A DNA stretch of 64,000 bases from Bacteroidota bacterium (GCA_027622375.1 JAQCAB010000001.1:1-64000); one strand, 5' to 3'. Counted from the stretch's first letter, positions 6,918 to 16,777 are shown. The notes: a model not told the origin generated them from the letters alone. Numbers and translations: made by a program.

Positions 6918-9859
6918 TAAAAGGGGTTTATCAAAACTAAACGGAAATAACCTTTATTTTCATTTGGTTTATGCCGTGGATGCGCTTTGCCAGCTGCAAA
7001 ATTCAACAAAAGAAAATCACCAAATTTTATTCCAAGTTTAAGTTCGTAACCAGTTGTTGAAACCATTTTTGGAAGATTTTCACTTTTATCGTACCATGCA
7101 TTTCCAAAATCGTTTATTGAAGCTAAACTTAACGAGCCAATAGAAAGTCCAAAAACATTTATTGGAAGTTTATCAATAATTGGAACTCGAAACTCAAATG
7201 TTCCGAAAATTAATCGATTACCTAAACGAACACCATCATATCCTCGAAGCGAATTTGTTTCATCATATTGAATGAAACTTGAAAAAGATTCGTCATACCA
7301 TGGATAATAAGTAGAAGGATCATTTGTTAAACCTACATAATCTTGTGCAGGTGCTTTGCCATCTAAAATTTCAGTTTTAATTCGCCCATAAAAAATTAAT
7401 CTACTTAAAATAGGTTGATTAATATATGCGTCTGTTTTTATTTTTGTGTAATTAAAATTTCCAAAAATATTTTTTGAAGCATTTTGAATTTCAATTTTAA
7501 ATCCTTTGCCTTGTGTCGGAAACCAATCCATATTTAAAAAAGGACGTTTGTCAAGCCATCGATATTTTAAAATTAATATTCCCTCTTTTGCATTTTCAGG
7601 ATATTGCAAATTATTCATTTCACTAATTGGTCGGTTCAATGGATTATTTTCAATTAGTTTATCGTATAAACTATCAATTCGCCTCGATTGAATTTGCAAA
7701 CCAAAACTAAATTGATGATCAGAGCTCATTCTTTCGCCAAAATTTGTTGGGATGTGTGCAAGAGTTTGAAATAAATCGACTTGCTCATTTAATCCACTTA
7801 AACTTTTATCATAATTTTTAAAACGGAAAGAAGAATTTTTTCCTAAAGAAACTTCAATCAAAGGCCAAAATGTTGCGTTAATGTAGGATGCATAAATTTG
7901 TTGCTCATCATTTCCGCCATTTGTTGCTCGACCTCCAATTGTAATTAAATGTCTCATCATCGGATCGGTTAACAATAATGCGCCAGTTAATCCAAAACCT
8001 TTATTACTAATAACGGGAAGTGCAAACCATGTCATTAATTTTGTATCATTTAAAAGTGAGTAATCGTAATTAATTGTTTGGTGTTCATTAAAATTTTTTG
8101 GCAAAGTTAAATCAGGGGATTTTTTTCGCCAATCCCAGTAAAATGGATTTAAAGAAAGTATTGTTTCCTTCGGTTGGCGATTCGGGTCAACCAAAACTAA
8201 TTTTATTGAATCATTTTCAGGCAATGTTGTTGAAATAAGTAAATTTGATTTTGGTGCTTTTTGAATTGCACTTATTCCATCTCCAACATCAGTCAAATTA
8301 TTTATCAATTTACTTTCTAAATTTATTTTATGGAGATTTAAAGTTCCATTTTGATGCGAAGTATAAATAATTGATTTTCCATCTTCACTCCAAATTGGTT
8401 TGGATTCTGCTTCTTTTGTATTTGTAATCCGTGTAAAATTTGAATTTGAAAAATTATAAATCGCAATATCAATTTGTCCATCTGATTCAGATAAAGCAAA
8501 AGCAATTTCTTTTCCATTAGGTGCAATTGATGGAGTTAGAATTTCAGTTTCGTTTTTGAAATTAGTAAGCTGAGTTATTTTTTTATTTTTTAAATTATAT
8601 AAAAAAATATTTGCAACACTATTTTTATGCGAAACATAAATCAATTCATTTTTTATCGGATTAAAAACAGGATAGGTTGCTCTTTTGGCTGATGTTATCC
8701 ACTCTGATGTTTCAGATTTTGTATCATAAATTTTTATATCAAAACTCATTGATTGGTTTTCATCATAATGATATTTTGAAAAAGCGAGCAGTTTGCTATC
8801 TTGAGACCAACTCATCGAGTTGTGAAATTCACCATTATCAATTTCTTTTATTTTATATTTTGGTGGTTTCACTAAAGTATCTTTTTTAGAACTAAAAATA
8901 TTTTCGAAAAAAGATTTTTCTTTTAGAGTATCAAGCTCAGCCAATATTAAAGATTCATCAAATTGCCAATCATCTTTTTTACCTAAAATCGCAAAGTGCA
9001 AACTATCATCGGCTATTAAAAAAGAATTACTTTTTTTAACAGGTAATGTTAAAATTTTACCGACATCTTCGTATCGTTCTTTTTGGGCTCTAAAACCAAA
9101 GAATGAAGTACTCATATCACGCCGCCATTCCTCTTCAAACTGCTTTAGAGAAATTCCTGTATTAATTTTAAAAGCGTCATCAAAATTAAATAGTTTAAAT
9201 TGATTTCTATGATTTACAATTTTTATTATTGTTGAATCCGCAAATCTATGAGACATGTAAAGTAATTTCGAAAAACCATCATCATGTGGATCCAACTGGT
9301 CAGATTTATTTTGAAGAAATGCATATTTGTGTTTAATATCGGAACGATATGGCCGCCATTTTTCAGTAAAATATTCTGCTGAGCCTTCTATAAACCAACT
9401 TGGCGTTCCAGAAAATAACATGCTAAATGGTTCTGGTAACCATGTTTTTAATTTATTCAACAACACAACATGCTGCAACTCGTGAGCCAAAACTTGATAC
9501 AACCATTTTTCATCTTCAAGCCAAAGCGCCGCATCATTTTGATCAACCCAAATTACAACGTTGTTAAACCAAGTTGCAAAACCATTCATTATTTCATCTT
9601 CAGCAGAAAAAGTTACATCAATTAAACCGATTGTATCTAATTTAATTTGTTTTAACAAATTTGGTAAAATAGTTTCAGCAATATTTATTCCCTTTTTTGC
9701 AATTTGTTCTATTTCAGTATGATAATGAAATCTAAAATTTTTAGATTGGAATGTTTTCCATTTTAATTCTGGATGAGTTCTATTACTTATTGCCCAAGTG
9801 CCAACTTGCGAAAATAAAAATTGACTTGATAAAAATAATAGCAGAAATAATTTTTTCAT
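6917..9859 (-). CDS. Exported gluzincin protease / TolB-like propeller / Omp85-like barrel fusion
   Basis: A 980-residue envelope protein. I start it at the ATG complementary to 9857-9859 because a signal peptide (MKKLFLLLFLSSQFLFSQ) begins there; a start 63 bases upstream would add a non-signal leader overlapping the preceding gene. Domains in order: a peptidase-MA-like zinc protease (about 25-270) with HELQHVV as the HExxH site and WFIEGSAEYFTE carrying the downstream Glu; PD40 propeller repeats (about 300-560, for example SQDSKLLAFSK, APNGKEIAFAL, SEDGKSIIYTS); and a C-terminal beta barrel (about 620-980) resembling Omp85/BamA-type surface antigens, with LRGYDGVRLG matching the conserved LRGY element and a terminal Phe. 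The following gene's stop lies one base upstream. Likely an outer-membrane protein with a periplasmic protease head; substrate unknown. Confidence 0.88.
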   Translation of the reverse strand: MKKLFLLLFLSSQFLFSQVGTWAISNRTHPELKWKTFQSKNFRFHYHTEIEQIAKKGINIAETILPNLLKQIKLDTIGLIDVTFSAEDEIMNGFATWFNNVVIWVDQNDAALWLEDEKWLYQVLAHELQHVVLLNKLKTWLPEPFSMLFSGTPSWFIEGSAEYFTEKWRPYRSDIKHKYAFLQNKSDQLDPHDDGFSKLLYMSHRFADSTIIKIVNHRNQFKLFNFDDAFKINTGISLKQFEEEWRRDMSTSFFGFRAQKERYEDVGKILTLPVKKSNSFLIADDSLHFAILGKKDDWQFDESLILAELDTLKEKSFFENIFSSKKDTLVKPPKYKIKEIDNGEFHNSMSWSQDSKLLAFSKYHYDENQSMSFDIKIYDTKSETSEWITSAKRATYPVFNPIKNELIYVSHKNSVANIFLYNLKNKKITQLTNFKNETEILTPSIAPNGKEIAFALSESDGQIDIAIYNFSNSNFTRITNTKEAESKPIWSEDGKSIIYTSHQNGTLNLHKINLESKLINNLTDVGDGISAIQKAPKSNLLISTTLPENDSIKLVLVDPNRQPKETILSLNPFYWDWRKKSPDLTLPKNFNEHQTINYDYSLLNDTKLMTWFALPVISNKGFGLTGALLLTDPMMRHLITIGGRATNGGNDEQQIYASYINATFWPLIEVSLGKNSSFRFKNYDKSLSGLNEQVDLFQTLAHIPTNFGERMSSDHQFSFGLQIQSRRIDSLYDKLIENNPLNRPISEMNNLQYPENAKEGILILKYRWLDKRPFLNMDWFPTQGKGFKIEIQNASKNIFGNFNYTKIKTDAYINQPILSRLIFYGRIKTEILDGKAPAQDYVGLTNDPSTYYPWYDESFSSFIQYDETNSLRGYDGVRLGNRLIFGTFEFRVPIIDKLPINVFGLSIGSLSLASINDFGNAWYDKSENLPKMVSTTGYELKLGIKFGDFLLLNFAAGKAHPRHKPNENKGYFRLVLINPF

Positions 9860-9860
9860 A

Positions 9861-12173
9861 TTAATTAAGTTCTTCAAAATCCTGATTATGAATTGGATAA
9901 TTCTGCCAACCTTTAAAATCAAAATGCCACCATTCCCATTCGTAAATATTAAATCCGACTTCTTCTAACGTTGTTCTTAAAAGTTCACGATGAAATCTTT
10001 GTAAAGTTGTTCCACCAGGATAATCAGGGAACGCCCTCGGGCTAAATTCATCATAAGTGCTGACCATTTTTATTGGTTTAGAGATCTTTAAATCGAACAA
10101 AGTTACATCAACTGCGCAACCACGATTATGCCGTGAGCCTTTTAATGGATCTGCAACAAAAAGTTTTTGATCGTTTGGAGTTGCTTCCCAAAACATTTTT
10201 GTTACATACCACGGTCTGTAAGCGTCGTGAATTAATAAACTGTAACCTTTTTGTTTTAAAATATTTTGCGCTTTTATAAATGCATTTGCAGCATTCGATT
10301 GTAAAAATGCTTTACTTGATTTATAAAATGGTTCACCCATAAAATTATTTGTCGATGCATAACGAATATCATATTTAACCGAATTATCAAGTGATTTAAC
10401 TTCCACAAGTTTTGATTCATTCATTTTATTTAATTCAATTGGAGGAGTTGAATTTTTAGCAAGCTCAAATAAATTTTTATAACTATTAAGAGGATTAATT
10501 TTAAAAGTTGATCCATCTTCGCCATCTAAATTTCTTCTTTCAAATTTTATTCCTGCTGCAGTTACACTAATTGCTTTCCCATTTTTATCTCTTTCAAAAA
10601 TTAATTTTTCGCCATGATACATATTGTAATTTGGGAAAGCATAAATATCCTTCGAGATTTTAGTTAATGGATCAAACTCTGTCCACTCAATTAAAGTAGT
10701 TAATTTTCCATGTAGTTCTAGAATATAAAGTGGTATGTGGTCAAAACCATATTCACCAATCAATCCTTTCCACTCATCAGGAATTTCTTTTGGGAAATAA
10801 TTTTCAATTCTGTTTAAAGTATCACCATTAAAAAATAATTTGTTCCAATTTTTATCGATTGAAAAAATTCTCCCACCAAAAGTTTGTTTGTCATCTAAAA
10901 TTAATGTGTCTGTTTTTGCAATTGAACGAACTTCAGCTCGTGTGTTTGGAGATTGTAAAATTATTTTTTTTCCTCTTTTTAAGAATTCAAACTTGCCAGT
11001 TTCACTTTCATAAACTCCTTTTAAATTTTGAATTTGGTTTTCAGTTAATTGAAAACTGATAATTGGCTTTGGAAAATCTTTCCTAGATTTTTCTGCCAAA
11101 ACTAAACGTAGTGCATAATTTGCAATTCTTTCAGTTACTGAATTAACAACATCCATTGAAGATGCAACAATTACACCAATTTTTTTCTCAGGTAAATATG
11201 AAAGTGAGGTTGCAAAACCAAATACTGCTCCACCATGCCCAACTTTTTTAAATCCATCTAATTGATTAATTGCAAAACCAATTCCGAATCCAGATTTATC
11301 TTTTGAAAATTGAACTTTGTACATTTCATTCAAAGTTGAAGATGAAATAATTTTATTATTACCAACCATTCCTTCAGAAGCGAGCATTTTAATAAATTTT
11401 GCAGCTTCATTTACCGAGCAATATAAATTACCGGCAGCAGCAATTCCCAATCTAAAAGTTGGTGCAGGAGTCTCCCTTCCATCATAACTCCACATTACAG
11501 CATCGGCTAACGATTCTTTAATTTTAGTTGTTGGATGGAAAGAGGAGTTCGTCATTCCAATTTTATTTAATAAATTCTCTGAAATATATTCATCAAAGGG
11601 TTGTTGCTTAATTTTTTCTAAAACATATCCAACAGTATTAATTGCTGCATTTGAATATTTAGTTTTCGTTCCTGGCTCATAAACAATTTTTGATTTGTAA
11701 ATACTTTCAACAGAATTTTTTATTGATGGCGCAGTCGGGTCAAAATAACTTCCCACTGGAGATTCTCTCACCAATCCTGAACGATGAGTCATTAAATGCC
11801 GCAAAGTAATATTTTTGTTAAAGGAATTTTCTGGTTTAAAATCGGGCAAATAATTTGAAACTGGTAGATCAATATCAATTTCGTTTTTTTCTACCAATTG
11901 CATAATTGCAATATCTGTAAATAATTTAGAAACAGATCCAACTCGATAAATTGTATTCGCAGTTGCAAGTTTTGTTTTTTTTGCATCTTCAAACCCAAAA
12001 CCGTTTGCATAAATAATTTTATCCGAATCAACAATTGCAATTGAAATTGAAGGAAGATTTTTATCGTTCAATTCATATTTAATATATTCTTCAAGTGGAT
12101 TAATAAATTGTTGTGAAATAAGCTGCGATGTAGCAAATACAATGAAAACTAATATTTTATTAATGTTTATCAT
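9861..12173 (-). CDS. Serine beta-lactamase-like hydrolase fused to a D-Ala-D-Ala dipeptidase (VanX/DdpX-like)
   Basis: A 770-residue exported protein (signal peptide about 1-20). Residues about 25-370 form a class C beta-lactamase/penicillin-binding-protein-like domain with the serine motif SVSK, the YSN tyrosine motif and HGG as the third motif. A lipocalin-like linker (about 380-560) follows. The C-terminal 190 residues are an M15D dipeptidase: IHDAYRPW, SRHNRGCAVDVT (the SxHxxGxAxD zinc-ligand motif) and EWEWWHFDF (ExxH with the catalytic Glu and last ligand). VanX/DdpX enzymes cleave D-Ala-D-Ala, so both halves act on D-Ala peptides and the protein probably remodels murein or recycles its peptides in the periplasm. 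It is transcribed with the downstream protease-barrel gene, one base apart. The fusion is the unusual point. Confidence 0.9.
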   Translation of the reverse strand: MININKILVFIVFATSQLISQQFINPLEEYIKYELNDKNLPSISIAIVDSDKIIYANGFGFEDAKKTKLATANTIYRVGSVSKLFTDIAIMQLVEKNEIDIDLPVSNYLPDFKPENSFNKNITLRHLMTHRSGLVRESPVGSYFDPTAPSIKNSVESIYKSKIVYEPGTKTKYSNAAINTVGYVLEKIKQQPFDEYISENLLNKIGMTNSSFHPTTKIKESLADAVMWSYDGRETPAPTFRLGIAAAGNLYCSVNEAAKFIKMLASEGMVGNNKIISSSTLNEMYKVQFSKDKSGFGIGFAINQLDGFKKVGHGGAVFGFATSLSYLPEKKIGVIVASSMDVVNSVTERIANYALRLVLAEKSRKDFPKPIISFQLTENQIQNLKGVYESETGKFEFLKRGKKIILQSPNTRAEVRSIAKTDTLILDDKQTFGGRIFSIDKNWNKLFFNGDTLNRIENYFPKEIPDEWKGLIGEYGFDHIPLYILELHGKLTTLIEWTEFDPLTKISKDIYAFPNYNMYHGEKLIFERDKNGKAISVTAAGIKFERRNLDGEDGSTFKINPLNSYKNLFELAKNSTPPIELNKMNESKLVEVKSLDNSVKYDIRYASTNNFMGEPFYKSSKAFLQSNAANAFIKAQNILKQKGYSLLIHDAYRPWYVTKMFWEATPNDQKLFVADPLKGSRHNRGCAVDVTLFDLKISKPIKMVSTYDEFSPRAFPDYPGGTTLQRFHRELLRTTLEEVGFNIYEWEWWHFDFKGWQNYPIHNQDFEELN

Positions 12174-12219
12174 ATTGTTGAAAACTATAATTGATATTTA
12201 TTTTTTGATATTTTAAGAT

Positions 12220-13527
12220 ATGTTAATACAAATTTTTGTGATTTTGTTTTTAATTCTTTTAAATGGTGTTTTTGCAATGGCCGAAATGGCAATTGTTTCC
12301 GCAAACAAAATACGATTGCAACATCTTTCAAACAAGGGAAATAAGAATGCTAAAATTATTTTAGAATTAATTTCAGTTCCCGAAAGATTTTTATCTACAA
12401 TTCAAATTGGGATTACAATAATTGGTCTTCTTACAGGAGCAATTGGTTTTACATTTTTATCAGATGATTTAAAATTATTTATTGATAAAATCCCGGTCTT
12501 AAATTTATATGCAAATTGGATTTCATATTTTATAATTATTATAACAATTACTTTTGTTTCATTGGTAATTGGTGAACTTGTTCCAAAAAAAATAGCACTT
12601 CATTACTCAGAGCGAGTTGCATTATTTTTAGCAAGACCACTTTTAATTGTCGAAAAATTTTTAAAACCGATGGTAAAATTATTAAGTTCAACCACTTGGC
12701 TAATTTCAAAATCTTTTAATATTTCATCTCAAAAAGAAAACCCAATGACTCAAGAAGAATTAAATCTATTAATTGAGTTAGGAATTAAAGCAGGAATTTT
12801 TAAAAAAACCGAACATGAAATAGTTGAAGGAACTTTGAAATTAAAAAATTATAAAGTCACTTCGTTTATGATTCCACGTTATGATGTAATCGGAATTCGA
12901 AAAAATTCAACAAAAGAACAAATCAAAAAAATAATTTTTGAATCTCAGTTTTCAAATTATCCAGTTTTTGAAGAGACTTTTGATAATATAATTTCTGTTT
13001 TAAATGCAAATAAATTTTTACTCAATTTTGAGAATTCAGAATTTGATATTGCAGATTATTCTTTGACGCCAATATTTGTTCCTGAAACTTTATCAGTATT
13101 AGAAGCAATAAATCATTTTCGAACTAACAAATCTAAAATTTCATTTGTAGTCGATGAATATGGTTCATTTCAAGGATTGATTACTTTAAATATGATAGTA
13201 GAAAATATCCTTGGAATTCTACCTGTAGTAGAAGAAATCGAAGAAGAACAAATCATCAAAAGGACTGATGGCTCATTATTAATTGATGGCGCAATTAGCA
13301 TTCAAAAATTAAAAGAATCTTTAAATTTAAATTTTCAAACTTCAGATGACTCAATTGGTGAATTTAGCACGTTAAGTGGATTTATATTTTCAAAATTGGG
13401 AAAGGTTCCAACTTCGGCTGAATTTTTTATTTGGGAAAATTATAAATTTGAAGTTATTTATATGGATGGTAATAGAATAGATAAAGTATTAATCTCAACA
13501 GTTTCAAACCAACAACAGAATAATTAG
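12220..13527 (+). CDS. CNNM/CorC family membrane protein (DUF21, CBS pair, CorC domain)
   Basis: A 435-residue protein with the standard three-part layout. The DUF21 transmembrane domain (about 1-190) has the conserved start LLNGVFAMAEMAIVSANKIRL and the GELVPKKIAL signature. Paired CBS domains (about 205-330) include VTSFMIPRYDVIGI and SFVVDEYGSFQGLIT, and a C-terminal CorC/HlyC domain (about 345-425) begins DGSLLIDGAISI. Members are often labelled hemolysin, but the family is linked to magnesium or cobalt transport. It is divergent from the preceding minus-strand gene with only 46 bases between them, so both promoters must sit there. It is followed 40 bases later by the APC permease. Function at family level only. 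Confidence 0.9.
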   Translation: MLIQIFVILFLILLNGVFAMAEMAIVSANKIRLQHLSNKGNKNAKIILELISVPERFLSTIQIGITIIGLLTGAIGFTFLSDDLKLFIDKIPVLNLYANWISYFIIIITITFVSLVIGELVPKKIALHYSERVALFLARPLLIVEKFLKPMVKLLSSTTWLISKSFNISSQKENPMTQEELNLLIELGIKAGIFKKTEHEIVEGTLKLKNYKVTSFMIPRYDVIGIRKNSTKEQIKKIIFESQFSNYPVFEETFDNIISVLNANKFLLNFENSEFDIADYSLTPIFVPETLSVLEAINHFRTNKSKISFVVDEYGSFQGLITLNMIVENILGILPVVEEIEEEQIIKRTDGSLLIDGAISIQKLKESLNLNFQTSDDSIGEFSTLSGFIFSKLGKVPTSAEFFIWENYKFEVIYMDGNRIDKVLISTVSNQQQNN

Positions 13528-13567
13528 ATATTCCACTAATTTTTTGTAATTTGCTAATCTTTAATAA

Positions 13568-15562
13568 ATGGTTCAAGAACAAGAAAAAAATTTTTACAAA
13601 AAATTTAAACAATTAGTAATCGGAAGGGCTAGAAATCCTTTTGACGTAAAAATTTTTCACAACATTTCTCTAATCGCATTTTTTGCATGGGTTGGTTTGG
13701 GCGCAGATGGACTTTCATCCGCAAGTTACGGTCCCGAAGAAGCTTATTTAGCATTACATGGACACACAAATCTTTCAATTTTAATTGCACTTGCGTCTGT
13801 AGTTACAATTTTTGTAATTAGCGCCGGCTACTCACAAATAATAGAATTATTTCCATCTGGCGGTGGTGGATATTTAGTTGCTAGCAAATTATTGAGTCCA
13901 ACAATTGGAATGATTTCAGGTTGCGCTTTGTTAATTGACTATGTTTTAACAATTACAATTTCAGTTGCAAGTGCTATTGCTGCTATTTATAGCTTCGTCC
14001 CTGTTGATTATCATTCAACAAAATTAATTAGTGCGTTTTTTGGAATTACACTTTTAATAATTATAAACTTACGTGGCGTTAAAGAATCAATTATTTTTTT
14101 AATGCCGATATTTTTAACTTTTATTTTAACACATGTTTTTGCGATTGGTTATTCAATTTTTATTAATGTAGATAATTTAAGTTCAGTTTTTCAGAATACA
14201 GTAACTGATGTTGGCGCAGCGAATCTTGAATTTGGTACTATAGGCCTAATGTTGATTTTATTACGAGCTTATAGTATGGGAGCCGGTACTTTCACTGGTA
14301 TAGAAGCAGTAAGCAATGGTTTAGAATTTCTTCGCGAGCCGCGTGTCAAAACTGCCAAACGAACAATGAAGTATATGTCAATTTCACTTGCTATAACTGT
14401 TTTTGGTTTGATGTTGGCTTATTTACTTTATAAAGTTCAACATGTTCCCGGAAAAACTTTGAATGCAGTTTTGTTCGAATCAATCTCATCATCATGGGGA
14501 TTTTACGGAACTGTATTTGTAATCTTGACATTAGTTTCCGAAGCCGGAATTTTATTTATCGCAGCGCAAGCAGGTTTTCTCGGTGGTCCAAAAGTTTTAT
14601 CCAACATGGCCATTGATAGATGGCTTCCATCTCGTTTTTCAATGTTAAGCGATCGGCTAGTAACGCAAAATGGAGTTTTACTTATGGGAGTTGCTGCTTT
14701 TGTGATGTTGGTAATTACAAACGGCTCTGTTAAGGCGCTTGTTGTTTTATATAGCATAAATGTTTTTATAACATTTTCTTTTTCGATGATGGGACTTGTT
14801 AAACATTGGTGGAAAGAAAAAGAATTAGGAAAACATTGGAAACGTAAAATGGCTGTAGCCGGCACAGGATTAACACTTTGCCTTTCTATTCTTGTTAGTA
14901 TTACAGTTACAAAATTTTTTGAAGGGGGTTGGTTAACACTTTTAATTACTGGTGGATTAATAATTTTAGTTTTATTTACTCGCAGAAATTATATAAAAAC
15001 ACTTAAACTTTTACGCCGTTTAGATACACTTGTAGTTGGTGCTGTTGAAATTTCTAATTCACTTGTTAAAAAAAGAAAAAAACTAAGTTTTGTTAAAAAT
15101 TCTCAAACTGCAATTTTTTTGGTAAATGGATTTAATGGTCTTGGGTTACATACTGTTTTAAATGTAATTCGGCTTTTCCCAAATATTTATAAAAATTTTG
15201 TTTTTGTCCAAGTTGGTATATTAGATGCCGGAAATTTTAAAGGTGTAAAAGAAGTTGATAATCTACGCGAAAAAGTTAAAGAAGATCTTAAGAATTATGA
15301 AAATTTTATTATTCATCATGGGTTTTATGCTTCTTCAGTTTCAAGTTTAGGAACTGATGTAGTTGAAGAAGTTATGAAAATTGTTCCAGATGTTTTATCA
15401 AAATATCCTAATGCAGTATTTTTTGGTGGTCAGTTAGTTTTTCCTGAAAATACTTTCCTTTCAAGGTGGTTGCATAATTATACTATTTTTACATTGCAGC
15501 GAAAGTTTTATCAGCAGGGTATTCCAGTTGTAATATTACCCATCAGAGTTTCAAACAATTAA
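13568..15562 (+). CDS. APC superfamily permease (KimA-like)
   Basis: A 664-residue transporter with about 12 hydrophobic segments and a C-terminal cytoplasmic domain (about 480-664). The N-terminal part GLGADGLSSASYGPEEAYLAL followed by LFPSGGGGYLVASK and LLIDYVLTITISVASA is typical of an APC-fold group that includes the Bacillus potassium importer KimA and many uncharacterised amino-acid-permease-like proteins. The soluble tail in KimA relatives is regulatory. Whether this one carries potassium or an amino acid cannot be decided here. It stands 40 bases after the CorC-type gene, which could make an ion-homeostasis pair. The start ATG has no strong Shine-Dalgarno sequence. Superfamily call firm, substrate open. 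Confidence 0.85.
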   Translation: MVQEQEKNFYKKFKQLVIGRARNPFDVKIFHNISLIAFFAWVGLGADGLSSASYGPEEAYLALHGHTNLSILIALASVVTIFVISAGYSQIIELFPSGGGGYLVASKLLSPTIGMISGCALLIDYVLTITISVASAIAAIYSFVPVDYHSTKLISAFFGITLLIIINLRGVKESIIFLMPIFLTFILTHVFAIGYSIFINVDNLSSVFQNTVTDVGAANLEFGTIGLMLILLRAYSMGAGTFTGIEAVSNGLEFLREPRVKTAKRTMKYMSISLAITVFGLMLAYLLYKVQHVPGKTLNAVLFESISSSWGFYGTVFVILTLVSEAGILFIAAQAGFLGGPKVLSNMAIDRWLPSRFSMLSDRLVTQNGVLLMGVAAFVMLVITNGSVKALVVLYSINVFITFSFSMMGLVKHWWKEKELGKHWKRKMAVAGTGLTLCLSILVSITVTKFFEGGWLTLLITGGLIILVLFTRRNYIKTLKLLRRLDTLVVGAVEISNSLVKKRKKLSFVKNSQTAIFLVNGFNGLGLHTVLNVIRLFPNIYKNFVFVQVGILDAGNFKGVKEVDNLREKVKEDLKNYENFIIHHGFYASSVSSLGTDVVEEVMKIVPDVLSKYPNAVFFGGQLVFPENTFLSRWLHNYTIFTLQRKFYQQGIPVVILPIRVSNN

Positions 15563-15640
15563 TTAGCTCTAGTTTGATATTATAAATTAAAAATTTACTT
15601 TCAGTTTATTATTTATTTAATTTTCGATTAAAATTATTAA

Positions 15641-16777
15641 ATGAAGATCAATAGAAAAGATTTTTTAAAACAATCTGCTGCCTCATCATTACTTTTAACT
15701 TCTCCAATTTCTTTTTTTGAAAAAACAATTCCAAAAGTTGATTCCTCAAAGCGAATGAGGTTTTCATTTAAACCTTACACTCTCGAATTAAAATATGTTT
15801 TTACAGTTTCAACATTGTCTAGAACAACAACGCCAGTAATGTTAACAGAAATTGAGTATGATGGAATTGTAGGTTATGGAGAAGCATCAATGCCACCATA
15901 TTTAGGAGAATCGCACGAAAGTGCTACAAAGTTTTTATCAAAAGTAGATTTATCGAAATATGAAAATCCTTTTGAATTAGAAACTATTTTAAGTGATATC
16001 GATTCCATCGAAAAAGGAAATCCTGCTGCAAAAGCATCAGTTGATATTGCTCTTCATGATTTAATTGGAAAATTATTAAATCAGCCATGGTATAATATTT
16101 ATGGAGTTAATGTAAAAAATACTCCATTCACAGTTTTTACAATTGGTATTGACAAACCTGAAGTCGTTCGTAAAAAAATGTTGGAGTCAACAGATTTTAA
16201 AATTATTAAAATCAAACTTGGAAAAGATAATGACAAAGAAATGATTGATACAGTTTGCTCGATGACTGATAAGCCAATTACAGCTGATCCAAATCAAGGT
16301 TGGACTGACAGAAATTATGCAATTGATATGATAAATTATTTAAAAGAAAAAGGTGCACTTTATGTTGAGCAACCACTTTCAAAAGATCGATTTGATGATC
16401 TCGCTTGGCTGAAAGAAAATAGTCCAATTCCAATTTTAGCTGATGAAGGTGTTCAAAGATTATCCGACATTCCGAAAGCAAAAAATATTTACAGCGGAAT
16501 AAATATAAAATTAATGAAGTCAACCGGTATGCGTGAAGCTTATAAAATGATTTTACTTGCAAAATCTTTAGGAATGAAAGTTATGCTAGGTTGCATGACA
16601 GAAACATCTTGCGCAATTTCGGCAGCGAGCCAGCTTTCTCCACTTGTTGATTGGGCTGATTTAGATGGCGCAACTTTAATTAAAAATGATTTATTTGAAG
16701 GAGCTAAAATAATTAATGGCAAAGTTACACCAAGCAACTTGCCGGGTATCGGAATTAAAAAGTTGCAAAAAAGTTGA
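15641..16777 (+). CDS. Dipeptide epimerase (L-Ala-D/L-Glu epimerase-like, enolase superfamily) with Tat-like leader
   Basis: A 378-residue enolase-superfamily enzyme. The catalytic landmarks are IIKIKLG (KxK, about residue 187), ADPNQGW (first metal Asp), VEQPL (Glu), LADEG (Asp-Glu) and INIKLMKSTG with the second catalytic Lys. This set and order match L-Ala-D/L-Glu epimerases that convert the murein dipeptide so it can be used as an L-dipeptide. The N-terminus (NRKDFLKQSAASSLLLTS) resembles a twin-arginine signal with Arg-Lys in place of Arg-Arg, suggesting export, which is not typical of the E. coli enzyme. It fits with the DD-dipeptidase and LD-carboxypeptidase elsewhere in the window. 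The exact dipeptide specificity is inferred. Confidence 0.85.
   Translation: MKINRKDFLKQSAASSLLLTSPISFFEKTIPKVDSSKRMRFSFKPYTLELKYVFTVSTLSRTTTPVMLTEIEYDGIVGYGEASMPPYLGESHESATKFLSKVDLSKYENPFELETILSDIDSIEKGNPAAKASVDIALHDLIGKLLNQPWYNIYGVNVKNTPFTVFTIGIDKPEVVRKKMLESTDFKIIKIKLGKDNDKEMIDTVCSMTDKPITADPNQGWTDRNYAIDMINYLKEKGALYVEQPLSKDRFDDLAWLKENSPIPILADEGVQRLSDIPKAKNIYSGINIKLMKSTGMREAYKMILLAKSLGMKVMLGCMTETSCAISAASQLSPLVDWADLDGATLIKNDLFEGAKIINGKVTPSNLPGIGIKKLQKS

Noticed and set aside
9860..9922. Longer N-terminus for the protease-barrel fusion
   Set aside because: It precedes a clear signal peptide and overlaps the end of the upstream gene; MKKLFLLLFL at 9859 is the natural start.
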